Positions 56,702 to 63,624 of a stretch of 64,000 bases of DNA are shown piece after piece. The translations under genes were made by a program, and so were the position numbers. Origin of the DNA: Acidobacteriota bacterium (GTDB taxonomy: Bacteria; Actinomycetota; Actinomycetes; Actinomycetales; Microbacteriaceae); assembly GCA_019351995.1 (NCBI GenBank), contig JABBOD010000006.1:1-64000 (forward strand), written 5' to 3'. Every line of letters starts with the position of its first letter. Position 1 is the first letter of the stretch. The notes beneath the pieces were generated by a model that saw only the letters and a list, made by a program, of their open reading frames with translations, did not search any database and was not told where the DNA came from.

Positions 56702-57284
56702 AGTTCACCTCCAATCGAGTGCGCATGCGCTGCAAGCTGCGGCGGATGTGGCTCTTGACCGTTCCCAGCGGGAGCTCGAGACGTTCCGAGATCTCGCTGT
56801 GCGTCAGGTCGTCGTAGAAGGCGAGACGCATCACGCGCTGAGCGTCGGGTTCGAGGTGAGCGATCTCGTCAGCCACCAGAAGCGTATCCGCGAGGTCGAC
56901 CGGAGCCGTGACCCACTCCTCGGGCGACGCCGTCGCCGCTAGCTGCTCGTGAAGACGCCGGATGCGGGCGCGCGCCTCGTGGGTATCAGCGATCTTGTTC
57001 TTCGCGATGCCGACCAGCCATGCGGAAAGACTTGCACGCGTCGGATCGAAGCCGGACCGCGAGGTCCACGCGGCCACGAAGGTCTTCTGGGTGACGTCCT
57101 CGGCGTCGCCCACGTCCCCGAGCGAGCGCATCGCGATCGTGTAGATCAAGGGAGACCAACGCTGGTAGACACCGGCCAGAGCGGCGTCACTGCCGGCGAC
57201 GAAGGACGCCGCGAGCCGAACGTCCGTGTCTCCAGAGTCCACGTTCGGAGTGTAACGCGCGGGTCGGGGCGGGATTCCTGTCAT
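56685..57284 (-). CDS. SigK-like ECF RNA polymerase sigma factor
   Basis: A 199-residue ECF sigma factor. Region 2 covers about 28-95 (VYQRWSPLIYTIAMRSLGDVGDAEDVTQKTFVAAW) and region 4 about 135-190 (VMRLAFYDDLTHSEISERLELPLGTVKSHIRRSLQRMRTRLE). The sequence and the RskA-like partner place it in the SigK group. It overlaps the sortase gene by four bases at its start and the anti-sigma gene by 17 at its end. Its regulon probably includes the DUF4397 gene that heads the operon. Confidence 0.91.
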   Translation of the reverse strand: MTGIPPRPARYTPNVDSGDTDVRLAASFVAGSDAALAGVYQRWSPLIYTIAMRSLGDVGDAEDVTQKTFVAAWTSRSGFDPTRASLSAWLVGIAKNKIADTHEARARIRRLHEQLAATASPEEWVTAPVDLADTLLVADEIAHLEPDAQRVMRLAFYDDLTHSEISERLELPLGTVKSHIRRSLQRMRTRLEVNYARRP

Positions 57285-57910
57285 GGAGCGTCCGGCACCG
57301 CGGTCACGAAGATGTTGTCGGAGTAGTGGAGGGTCGTGTTATCGAACTGTCCGCCGCAGGTGATCAGGATCAGCCGCGGGGCCCCGGTCCGATCAAACAA
57401 CTGAGCGATCGGCAACTGAGTCTTGAGAATCTTCTGGGTGGTCTGAATCTTGTACGAATGAGAGACCCCGTCGGCGGTCGTCACCTGCACCTTCGTTCCG
57501 GCGGAGAGCAACTTGAGTTTCGAGAACGGTCCGAGGCCGTACTTCAGCGAGTCGACGTGGGCGGCGATCACCGTCCCGCCGGCATCGCTCTCCGGGTCCG
57601 GGCCATACCGGTACCAGCCCGCCACCCGTGGATTTGCGGGCAGCTCCATCTGACCGTCCGCCAGCACTCCGACCGGCTCGACCGTGACGTCGATCCCCCC
57701 TGCCGGAACCTGCACCCGAACCGGAGGCACCGCCGCTCGCACGGGCTGGAGGGCGGCACTCTGAGTTCCGACCGAACCGCTGTTGGGCGGCGGGGTGACG
57801 GATGTGGGCGTCGGCGTCGGGCTGTCCTCGACGGCCGTGGGCGACGCACAAGCTGACACGGGAAGCAGAAGGAGAAGCACGAGCGCGCCCTGGACCATTC
57901 GGATGTTCAC
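57281..57910 (-). CDS. Class F-like sortase with lipobox and missing catalytic arginine
   Basis: A 209-residue sortase. An N-terminal hydrophobic segment ends in PVSAC (C21), a lipobox; a Pro/Thr linker runs to about 60. The catalytic histidine H118 (IAAHVDS) and cysteine C185 (LITCGG) are present. Class F sortases normally place the catalytic arginine 12 residues after the cysteine in a Y-R-D-N context; here it reads Y196-S197-D198-N199, so the arginine is replaced by serine. Function in anchoring the neighbouring DUF4397 protein is likely but activity is uncertain. Confidence 0.82.
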   Translation of the reverse strand: MNIRMVQGALVLLLLLPVSACASPTAVEDSPTPTPTSVTPPPNSGSVGTQSAALQPVRAAVPPVRVQVPAGGIDVTVEPVGVLADGQMELPANPRVAGWYRYGPDPESDAGGTVIAAHVDSLKYGLGPFSKLKLLSAGTKVQVTTADGVSHSYKIQTTQKILKTQLPIAQLFDRTGAPRLILITCGGQFDNTTLHYSDNIFVTAVPDAP

Positions 57911-57942
57911 GTCGCTCCTCCTCCTGCTGTTTCCGTGCTGGA

Positions 57943-57973
57943 CCGACTCATCCTCGAGCTGAGGATGAGTCGG
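57943..57973 (-). terminator. Intercistronic 13-bp perfect hairpin between the DUF4397 and sortase genes
   Basis: Arms CCGACTCATCCTC and GAGGATGAGTCGG pair without mismatch around a five-base loop, seven bases past the DUF4397 stop. No U-run follows. It may act as a partial terminator or an RNA stability element that makes DUF4397 more abundant than the downstream products. Confidence 0.7.
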
Positions 57974-57979
57974 CTGGTA

Positions 57980-58801
57980 CTACGCGCCGACGCGTGACTT
58001 CCGAGCGCGCACTGTCGCGGCACTGCCCACGATCATGAGCGCGAGCAGCGATGCCACTCCGACGCCGATGGCGGCGGGGTTCGGGTCCGCAGTAAGACCC
58101 GCCGAGCCGGTGTTGACGCCGGTCGGGTTGGAGTGCAGTCCGCCGATCGTCTGGACGGCCAACTGGAGGTTGCCAGCTTCCGCGCTTCCCCAGGCGTAGA
58201 CGATGGTGTTGACACCCTCCTGGATCGCAACGTCGGCCGGGCCGATCACCGGAGTGGTCGTTCCCGTCAGCGCGACGGCGGCGGAGATGCTGCCCACCGG
58301 CAGGTTCGCCTTGACCTCATTGGGATTCGTCAGATTGGTGAATGCGGGTGTGCCGTTCGCCAGGATGTCGACGGCCGGGGCTGCCGCTGTGTGACGCACC
58401 GTGAGCTTGCCCTGACCGGCGGGAATCGTGCTCAGATCGTTGGTGAACAGCGTTGCCGTCGGGTTACCGCCAGCATCCAGATGCGCGACCACCGTGTAGC
58501 TGGTGTTCGCGGCCAGCGTGAGCGTCGCCGGACCGATGACCGGAGTCGTGATCGGAGCGCCGACCGCCGTGATGACCACCGTGTAGTCACCGGCTGGCAG
58601 GTCCTGGGCGTCGGTCAGGGTGCCGGGCTGGAAGTTGGACAGCAGCACGGATCCGTTCACCCACACGTCGACCGGGGTCGCGGGCACCGCATGCAGAACG
58701 TAGAGGTTCGCCGTGGTGGGTGAGATCGCCTGGGCGGGGACAGCAACCCCGAGTGTGGCGATGATGCCGACGGCAATGCCGGCGAGCAGCTTGTAACGCA
58801 T
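57980..58801 (-). CDS. DUF4397 secreted surface protein with sortase-like C-terminus
   Basis: A 273-residue protein with a signal peptide (1-25, ending AQA) and two tandem DUF4397 repeats; each has a LHAVPATPVDVWVNG or RHTAAAPAVDILANG start and a TTPVIGPA end. The C-terminus resembles a wall-sorting signal: GVNTG at 228-232, a hydrophobic segment about 242-262 and the basic tail RARKSR. It heads the operon DUF4397-sortase-sigma-anti-sigma. Gene order suggests it is the sortase substrate; the motif departs from LPxTG, so plain membrane anchoring is the alternative. Confidence 0.85.
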   Translation of the reverse strand: MRYKLLAGIAVGIIATLGVAVPAQAISPTTANLYVLHAVPATPVDVWVNGSVLLSNFQPGTLTDAQDLPAGDYTVVITAVGAPITTPVIGPATLTLAANTSYTVVAHLDAGGNPTATLFTNDLSTIPAGQGKLTVRHTAAAPAVDILANGTPAFTNLTNPNEVKANLPVGSISAAVALTGTTTPVIGPADVAIQEGVNTIVYAWGSAEAGNLQLAVQTIGGLHSNPTGVNTGSAGLTADPNPAAIGVGVASLLALMIVGSAATVRARKSRVGA

Positions 58802-58843
58802 GGGTCCTCCTCGAGCTCAGGCGGATCTCGCCTGTCATGGAGT

Positions 58844-58872
58844 ACTTCTCCGGGAGGGGCCCTTTTGGATGC
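58844..58872 (-). promoter_or_regulatory. Candidate SigK-type promoter of the DUF4397 operon
   Basis: GCATCC (58867-58872) and AGAAGT (58844-58849) are separated by 17 bases upstream of the DUF4397 start. The -35 half resembles the CCATCC of mycobacterial SigK promoters. GCATCC is frequent in this genome, so the match is only suggestive. AGGAGG at about 58808-58813 is the ribosome binding site. Confidence 0.35.
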
Positions 58873-58981
58873 ACCTGCCGCGGGAAACTTGTGCCGTACG
58901 TTCGCGACGGAGCCGTGGCGGGCGACGTCACTGGCGGCGAGAGCGCCGAACGTCACATAGCGAGCGTGTGGCACCCTGCTG

Positions 58982-60976
58982 TCAGGAGCCAGAGCGGGTG
59001 CGCATGCCCTTCGGCGCGAGAGAAACAACCTCGATCAGCGTGGTGTGTTTGGGTGCGAGTCCCTCTCCGGCGGTCCGCCCGCGCAGTCGTCGACCCGCCC
59101 AGGGACGCACGTGGGTCCAGATCCACGCGGGCGTACTGATTCTGTCGATGCGGGTTTCGGGGGCATCGTCGTGCATCAGAGCATCGAGCGCGCCGAGGGC
59201 GGATGCTCCGGGAACCCCGAGAGCTGCCGCCGCCCGGTACGACAGCACCCGGTGCCCATAGGCGCTCAGGTGAACGCGATCGGCTGCCCACATCCGTTCG
59301 TCGACGCGATCGGGATCCTGGGTGAAGTCGAGCAGCTGAGCACCCGTTTCCGCGGCGACCCGGTGCAACTCGGTCGCGAGCTGCACGGTCAGCCGGTTGA
59401 GAGCGCGAAGGCCCGGCCACGGCGCGATGAACGGGGTGACGACCAGCACGTCGGCCCCGGAGTCACGGAGACGACGGATACCCGCTCCCAGTCGGTCGGC
59501 GATCAGCGCGGGAGACGCCCCCCGGCGGGACAGATCGTTGGCGCCGATCAGCAAGGTCACGAGGTCGGCACGCAGGGCGATGGCGTGCGGGATCTGCCGG
59601 TCCAGCACGTCACCGACGGTGCGGCTGCGAACGGCGAGATTCGCATACCGCAGGCGAGCCGGGCGATCGCCGCCCTGGACGAGGAGCATCGACAGCCGGT
59701 CCGCCCAGCCACGCACCTGCCCGGGCTCCTGCCGGGAGTCATCGCACAGGCCCTCGGTCAGCGAGTCTCCGATGGCGACATAGCGCTTCCACCGCGTGCG
59801 CACAGTGGGCTCGTCCGGCGCCGCGAGAGCTCCGGTCAGGATCGATGCCGACGCAGTGCCCTGCTGCACCGCGATCGCGTCCCGGTAGTGGCCGATCAGT
59901 TCGTCCCCCAGGCGCGCCCACGTCCGGTGCGAGACGGAGTCGCGCGCCGCAACGGAAAACGCGCGACGTTTGGCAGGATCGCCGACCAGGTCGATCACCC
60001 GATCGCGCAGCTCCGGGAGGTTGCCGGGCGTATACACCCATCCGGTGCGACTGTTCTGCACCAGATCCAGAGGACCGCCCCGGCCGGTCGCCACAACGGG
60101 CACGCCGCTGGCGAGCGCCTCCTGAATGGTCTGGCAGAAGGTCTCGTTCTCGCCCGGATGCACGAACAGATCGAAACTCGCGACCGCCTCCGCCAGCTCG
60201 TGACCACCGAGGAAGCCGAGGAACGCGGCATCCGGAAGCATCTTCTGCAGGGCGCCACGGCTCGGTCCGTCCCCGACGATGACGAGCTTGGTGTTCGGCA
60301 GATCCGCAATCGCCTGCAGGTCCTCGACCTGCTTCTCGGGAGCGAGCCGACCCACATAGCCGATGATCGTCTCGGCGTTGGGCGCGACCCGGCGCCGCCA
60401 CTCCTCGCTGCGACGCTCGGGTCGGAAGCGTTCGCCATCGACCCCGCGTGCCCACAGCTTCAGGCGGTCGACACCGGCATCACGAAGCTCGGAGATCGAG
60501 GCGGATGAGGGCGCGAGGGTCAGGGTGGCGCGCTGGTGGATGCGCGCGACATGCTGCGCGAGCACCGGCTGCGCGGCGGGCAGACCGTAGCGCTCCGCAT
60601 AGCCCGGGATGTCGGTCTGGTAGATCGCGACCGTGGGGATCCCGAGACGGTCGGCTGCCCGCAGACCCTGCCAGCCGAGCACGAACGGAGAGGCGAGGTG
60701 CACCACGTCGGGAGCGAAATCCCTCAACATGCCCGACAACGAGGCGGCCCGGGCGAAGGTGAGACGCACCTCCGGATACGACGGCAAGCCCACCGAGCGC
60801 AGGAGGGAGAGTTCGGAACCGTGTGGTCCGACGGAGGCCTCATCGCGGCTGGCGCGCGGGGCGATCACCCGGGTCTCGTGCCCGTTCACCTCGAGGTGCC
60901 GCAGCACCTGCAGAAGTGAATGGGTGACCCCGTTCATGTGGATGAGCGACGATTCCGCGAACAAGGCGACTCTCAT
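58982..60976 (-). CDS. Fusion of a GT4 glycosyltransferase and an SGNH hydrolase
   Basis: A 664-residue two-domain enzyme. Residues 1-375 form a GT-B fold GT4 glycosyltransferase similar to actinobacterial mannosyltransferases (MgtA/PimB type): MRVALFAESSLIHMNGV start, YVGRLAPEKQ, and the EX7E motif E278-E286 in ENETFCQTIQEA. Residues 398-590 form an SGNH/GDSL hydrolase: GDSL at 403-406 with S405, GAND at 478-481 with N480, and DRVH at 566-569 giving D566 and H569. The frame is continuous. The hydrolase may trim acyl groups from the glycan that the transferase builds; this is inference. Confidence 0.9.
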   Translation of the reverse strand: MRVALFAESSLIHMNGVTHSLLQVLRHLEVNGHETRVIAPRASRDEASVGPHGSELSLLRSVGLPSYPEVRLTFARAASLSGMLRDFAPDVVHLASPFVLGWQGLRAADRLGIPTVAIYQTDIPGYAERYGLPAAQPVLAQHVARIHQRATLTLAPSSASISELRDAGVDRLKLWARGVDGERFRPERRSEEWRRRVAPNAETIIGYVGRLAPEKQVEDLQAIADLPNTKLVIVGDGPSRGALQKMLPDAAFLGFLGGHELAEAVASFDLFVHPGENETFCQTIQEALASGVPVVATGRGGPLDLVQNSRTGWVYTPGNLPELRDRVIDLVGDPAKRRAFSVAARDSVSHRTWARLGDELIGHYRDAIAVQQGTASASILTGALAAPDEPTVRTRWKRYVAIGDSLTEGLCDDSRQEPGQVRGWADRLSMLLVQGGDRPARLRYANLAVRSRTVGDVLDRQIPHAIALRADLVTLLIGANDLSRRGASPALIADRLGAGIRRLRDSGADVLVVTPFIAPWPGLRALNRLTVQLATELHRVAAETGAQLLDFTQDPDRVDERMWAADRVHLSAYGHRVLSYRAAAALGVPGASALGALDALMHDDAPETRIDRISTPAWIWTHVRPWAGRRLRGRTAGEGLAPKHTTLIEVVSLAPKGMRTRSGS

Positions 60977-61135
60977 GGGTCCATGGTCGCGGTCGATGAC
61001 AGGCCGACGCACCGACCGGCGGACGCGGTGCCAAGGATTCACCCAGGATCCGCCTGCCGTTCCCCCGCTCGTTTTTTCGCGGACGCGGCGTCGCCGGGCG
61101 TTCATCTGCCCGGGAGCACCAGCGGGATCGGACGG

Positions 61136-61783
61136 TTACGCCGTCGGGATGGCCGCCGCGATCTCGGCCGGGATTGCGGGGCAGGCGTCCGAGAGTGCGT
61201 ACCAGGCGAGGCGGTTGGTCACAACCACGTGGTCGTACGGACTCCACGGCGTGTGAGCCCGCAGCAGCGCCTCGAAGCTCTGGCGGGAGGGCGGCAGGCT
61301 CACGTCGAAGCCGTGCGCAATCAGACACGGACGCAGCACGGTCAGATCGTAGCTGTAGAGCTGGTGGGCATCTTTCATGGGCAGCCGCAGCATCCGATCG
61401 TCCACCGGCGTCTGCGCACGGCAGGCGTCGATGATCTGGCCGGACTCGACCTCGTTCGGGTGCGAGCCGCTCCCGATGATTTGATACTCGACGCGGCTCG
61501 TCGGCAACGGTCCCGCGTTCACCGCGAGCTGCCCGTAGCTTGCTTTGCCCGCACACTCCTTCATCTGCTGCGGGAACTGATCGAGGGTCCACAGCTGCAC
61601 CCACGGGATGGTGGCACCGACCGGACCGGCCCCACTATCGCCGCCCGCCGCCTGGACAGCTTGCTGTTCGACTCGGTTCGGAACGACGCGGGCGGGGGGC
61701 GAGACGGCGGTACACCCGGTGAGTGCGACCGCGAGGGCGACCGCCGCGGCAGCGATCGCCGAGACACCGACGTGAGGCCTCAT
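61136..61783 (-). CDS. Putative lipoprotein, paralogue 2 of a three-member family
   Basis: A 215-residue lipoprotein with lipobox VALTGC. It shares WVQLWT, YSYDLTVLRPCLIAHG, LPPSRQSFEALLRAHTPWSPYDHVV and RLAWYALSDACPAIP with paralogue 1, and the same four cysteines. The ATG at 61781-61783 overlaps the stop of paralogue 3 by four bases (ATGA). It lies 159 bases upstream of the glycosyltransferase-hydrolase on the same strand and may be cotranscribed with it. Function unknown. Confidence 0.75.
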   Translation of the reverse strand: MRPHVGVSAIAAAAVALAVALTGCTAVSPPARVVPNRVEQQAVQAAGGDSGAGPVGATIPWVQLWTLDQFPQQMKECAGKASYGQLAVNAGPLPTSRVEYQIIGSGSHPNEVESGQIIDACRAQTPVDDRMLRLPMKDAHQLYSYDLTVLRPCLIAHGFDVSLPPSRQSFEALLRAHTPWSPYDHVVVTNRLAWYALSDACPAIPAEIAAAIPTA

Positions 61784-62379
61784 CCGACGGCCGATGTGGG
61801 GGTTGGGGTGGGGGTCGGCGTCGGCGTCGGCGAGGCGAGATAGTCCGGGATCGCCGGGCAGTCGCGCCGCGACTCGAGGTACTGCACCTCGGTCATCGAG
61901 GCTCGAGCCACGTAGTACGGGTCGATTTTCAGCGGATCCCCGCTCATGAATGCCGCCCTCGACGGAGTCGGTCCGATATCGATCCCGTGCCGCCGGAAGC
62001 ACGGCCAGAGCTGGGTGACCGAGTACTTCCACAGGAGCAGGAGCTGTCCCGAGTCCGTCGGATAGCTCGGAAGCCGACCCATCGACACGGTCAGACAGGA
62101 GAGCAGAGCCAACTCCGTCGCCGACTGGGGGGCGCCCGAAATCTGCGTGGACGACGCCCCGATCCGCACGTGCAGCCCCTGCGCGTCCCGCCAGATCGCG
62201 GTCACCGGCGCGGAGCTACCGAGCCCGACACTCTGCTCGCAGCCGGCGACGACGACCGTGGGGATCCCGAGAGGGAGGCGTTGAGACCTCGAGTTCCCGC
62301 GTGGGGGCGAGGCGATGCATCCGGCGAGAAGCAGCACGACGGCCACAGCGCCGGCGATAACACCGATGCGCCGCACCAT
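61780..62379 (-). CDS. Putative lipoprotein, divergent paralogue 3 of the family
   Basis: A 199-residue lipoprotein with lipobox VLLLAGC. The C-terminal half follows the family plan (LLWKYSVTQLWPCFRRHG, PTPSRAAF, RRDCPAIPDYL) but the N-terminal half differs and the WVQLWT landmark is missing. The tail is a run of Pro-Thr pairs from a TCGGCG/TGGGGT-type simple repeat near 61799-61833. It is the first gene of the pair with paralogue 2. Function unknown. Confidence 0.72.
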   Translation of the reverse strand: MVRRIGVIAGAVAVVLLLAGCIASPPRGNSRSQRLPLGIPTVVVAGCEQSVGLGSSAPVTAIWRDAQGLHVRIGASSTQISGAPQSATELALLSCLTVSMGRLPSYPTDSGQLLLLWKYSVTQLWPCFRRHGIDIGPTPSRAAFMSGDPLKIDPYYVARASMTEVQYLESRRDCPAIPDYLASPTPTPTPTPTPTSAVG

Positions 62380-62659
62380 CTGCCCATCAGATCACACTGG
62401 ATGCCAAAACGCTCCCTCGAATGAGGCTGACCCCCTCACTGGTGACAATCCACGGTGCTCACGGTCGCGAACCCATGACAGAGAGGAATGAGAAGCAGCT
62501 ATCGGGGAGTGACAGGCTGCGACCTCCATCGGGGAAACTCCATCCGCCCAGCTACCCGGGCGTGCCAGGAGACAGCCCGGTACCGGATCTCGTCGGGGGA
62601 ACGATCCGGTACCGGGAATCCCCGGTTCGCTGGTCAGCCCGATGGGGTTGAATGAGCGC
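62380..62659. other. Divergent region upstream of lipoprotein 3 and the SRPBCC gene
   Basis: These 280 bases contain no convincing gene. The notable element is the perfect 14-bp inverted repeat at 62576-62616. A minus-strand open frame here has no ribosome binding site or recognisable protein pattern. Confidence 0.55.
62576..62616. repeat. Perfect 14-bp inverted repeat in a divergent promoter region
   Basis: CCCGGTACCGGATC and GATCCGGTACCGGG are exact reverse complements separated by 13 bases. It ends 43 bases before the SRPBCC ATG and is not at the 3' end of any gene, which makes a terminator role unlikely and an operator or leader hairpin more likely. Confidence 0.85.
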
Positions 62660-63133
62660 ATGTCCACCCACCCCGATCCGATCCCGATCGATGGCATCAC
62701 GATCGTGCGGGAGTTCGACGCCCCCATCGATCAGGTCTTCGACGCCTGGATCACACCGCGGCGCTTCGCGGTGTGGTTCGGGGCGGACAACGGCGAGATC
62801 CCGCTCGAATCGGTCGAACTCGACGCGAGACCCGGCGGCGTCTGGAAGGCGACGATGTTCGCCGGTCCCGAGCGCCACGAGATCCATTGGATCGGCGAGT
62901 TCGTCACCGTGGATCGTCCGAGCACGCTGGTCATCGCCATCACCGACGGATCCCCCGCCGACGGCTACGGCTACCTCACCGTGCTGCTCGACGAGGAGGC
63001 AGGGCAGACCCGGATGACCTTCCACCAGGGCGGGGGGCACCTGCCAGCCGAGGCGCTCGAGCAGGCGACGGCAGGATGGCAGAGCTTCTTCGAGGTGCTC
63101 GCCGAACTTCTCCGCGAAGCGGCACTGGACTGA
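62660..63133 (+). CDS. SRPBCC/AHSA1 domain protein
   Basis: A 157-residue protein with the START-like AHSA1 fold: IVREFDAPIDQVFDAWITPRRFAVWFGA, GGVWKATMFA, WIGEFVTVDRPSTLVI and the C-terminal helix EQATAGWQSFFEVLAELL. Such proteins bind hydrophobic ligands; many accompany ArsR-type regulators, but none is adjacent here. The ATG at 62660 is preferred to the one at 62642 because the family start follows closely. Function unknown. Confidence 0.83.
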   Translation: MSTHPDPIPIDGITIVREFDAPIDQVFDAWITPRRFAVWFGADNGEIPLESVELDARPGGVWKATMFAGPERHEIHWIGEFVTVDRPSTLVIAITDGSPADGYGYLTVLLDEEAGQTRMTFHQGGGHLPAEALEQATAGWQSFFEVLAELLREAALD

Positions 63134-63185
63134 CGCCCCACCAGCGCTGCCAGCAATCTCGTGGAGGCTGTTTTAGCCTGGACCC

Positions 63186-63608
63186 ATGTCAACCGTGGAA
63201 CTGACCGAGCAGACCTTCGAGAGCACCGTGCTGGGAGACGGCATCGTGCTCGTCGACTTCTGGGCAGAATGGTGCGGACCGTGCAAGGCCTTCGGCCCGA
63301 TCTACGACGCCACCTCGGCCTCGAACGAGGACATCGTGTTCGGCAAAGTCGACACGGACGCCAACCAGCAGTTGGCCGGTGCCATGGGCATCCAGGCGAT
63401 CCCCACGCTGATGGCCTTCCGCGATGGCATCGGCGTCTTCTCGCAAGCCGGTGCGCTCCCCCGTCCGGCGCTGGAAGACCTGATCAGCCAGGTGCGAGCC
63501 CTCGACATGGATGCCGTCAGAGCCGACATCGCCGCCAAGAAATCCGAGGTCGAGCAGTCGGCGGCCGAGCAATCAGGGGCCGAGCAATCGGGAGCCGAGC
63601 GGGCCTGA
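63186..63608 (+). CDS. trxA: Thioredoxin with a repetitive C-terminal tail
   Basis: Cytoplasmic disulfide reductase of 140 residues. The active site is C30-GPC33 (WAEWCGPCKAFGP) and the cis-proline is in IQAIPTLMAF. The canonical domain ends near residue 108; the rest is an unusual hydrophilic tail with EQSAA, EQSGA and EQSGA repeats. TAGCCT lies six bases before the ATG with no Shine-Dalgarno sequence. It is the second thioredoxin-type gene in this window. Confidence 0.92.
   Translation: MSTVELTEQTFESTVLGDGIVLVDFWAEWCGPCKAFGPIYDATSASNEDIVFGKVDTDANQQLAGAMGIQAIPTLMAFRDGIGVFSQAGALPRPALEDLISQVRALDMDAVRADIAAKKSEVEQSAAEQSGAEQSGAERA
63552..63596 (+). repeat. Three 15-bp tandem repeats in the trxA tail
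   Basis: Units GAGCAGTCGGCGGCC, GAGCAATCAGGGGCC and GAGCAATCGGGAGCC follow each other and keep the reading frame, encoding a five-residue period. Confidence 0.85.
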
Positions 63609-63614
63609 GGCCCG
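63600..63614 (+). terminator. Short hairpin over the trxA stop codon
   Basis: CGGGCC and GGCCCG pair around the TGA stop. It may weaken read-through into the next gene, whose ATG is 11 bases further on. Confidence 0.35.
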
Positions 63615-63624
63615 CGGCGAGGAC

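Noticed and set aside
62399-62404. GCATCC upstream of lipoprotein 3 as a second SigK-type promoter
   Set aside because: The matching -10 position would overlap the start codon, and GCATCC is very common in this sequence.
62392-62727. Minus-strand open frame of 111 codons upstream of lipoprotein 3
   Set aside because: It overlaps the SRPBCC start, has no ribosome binding site, and its sequence is compositionally random.
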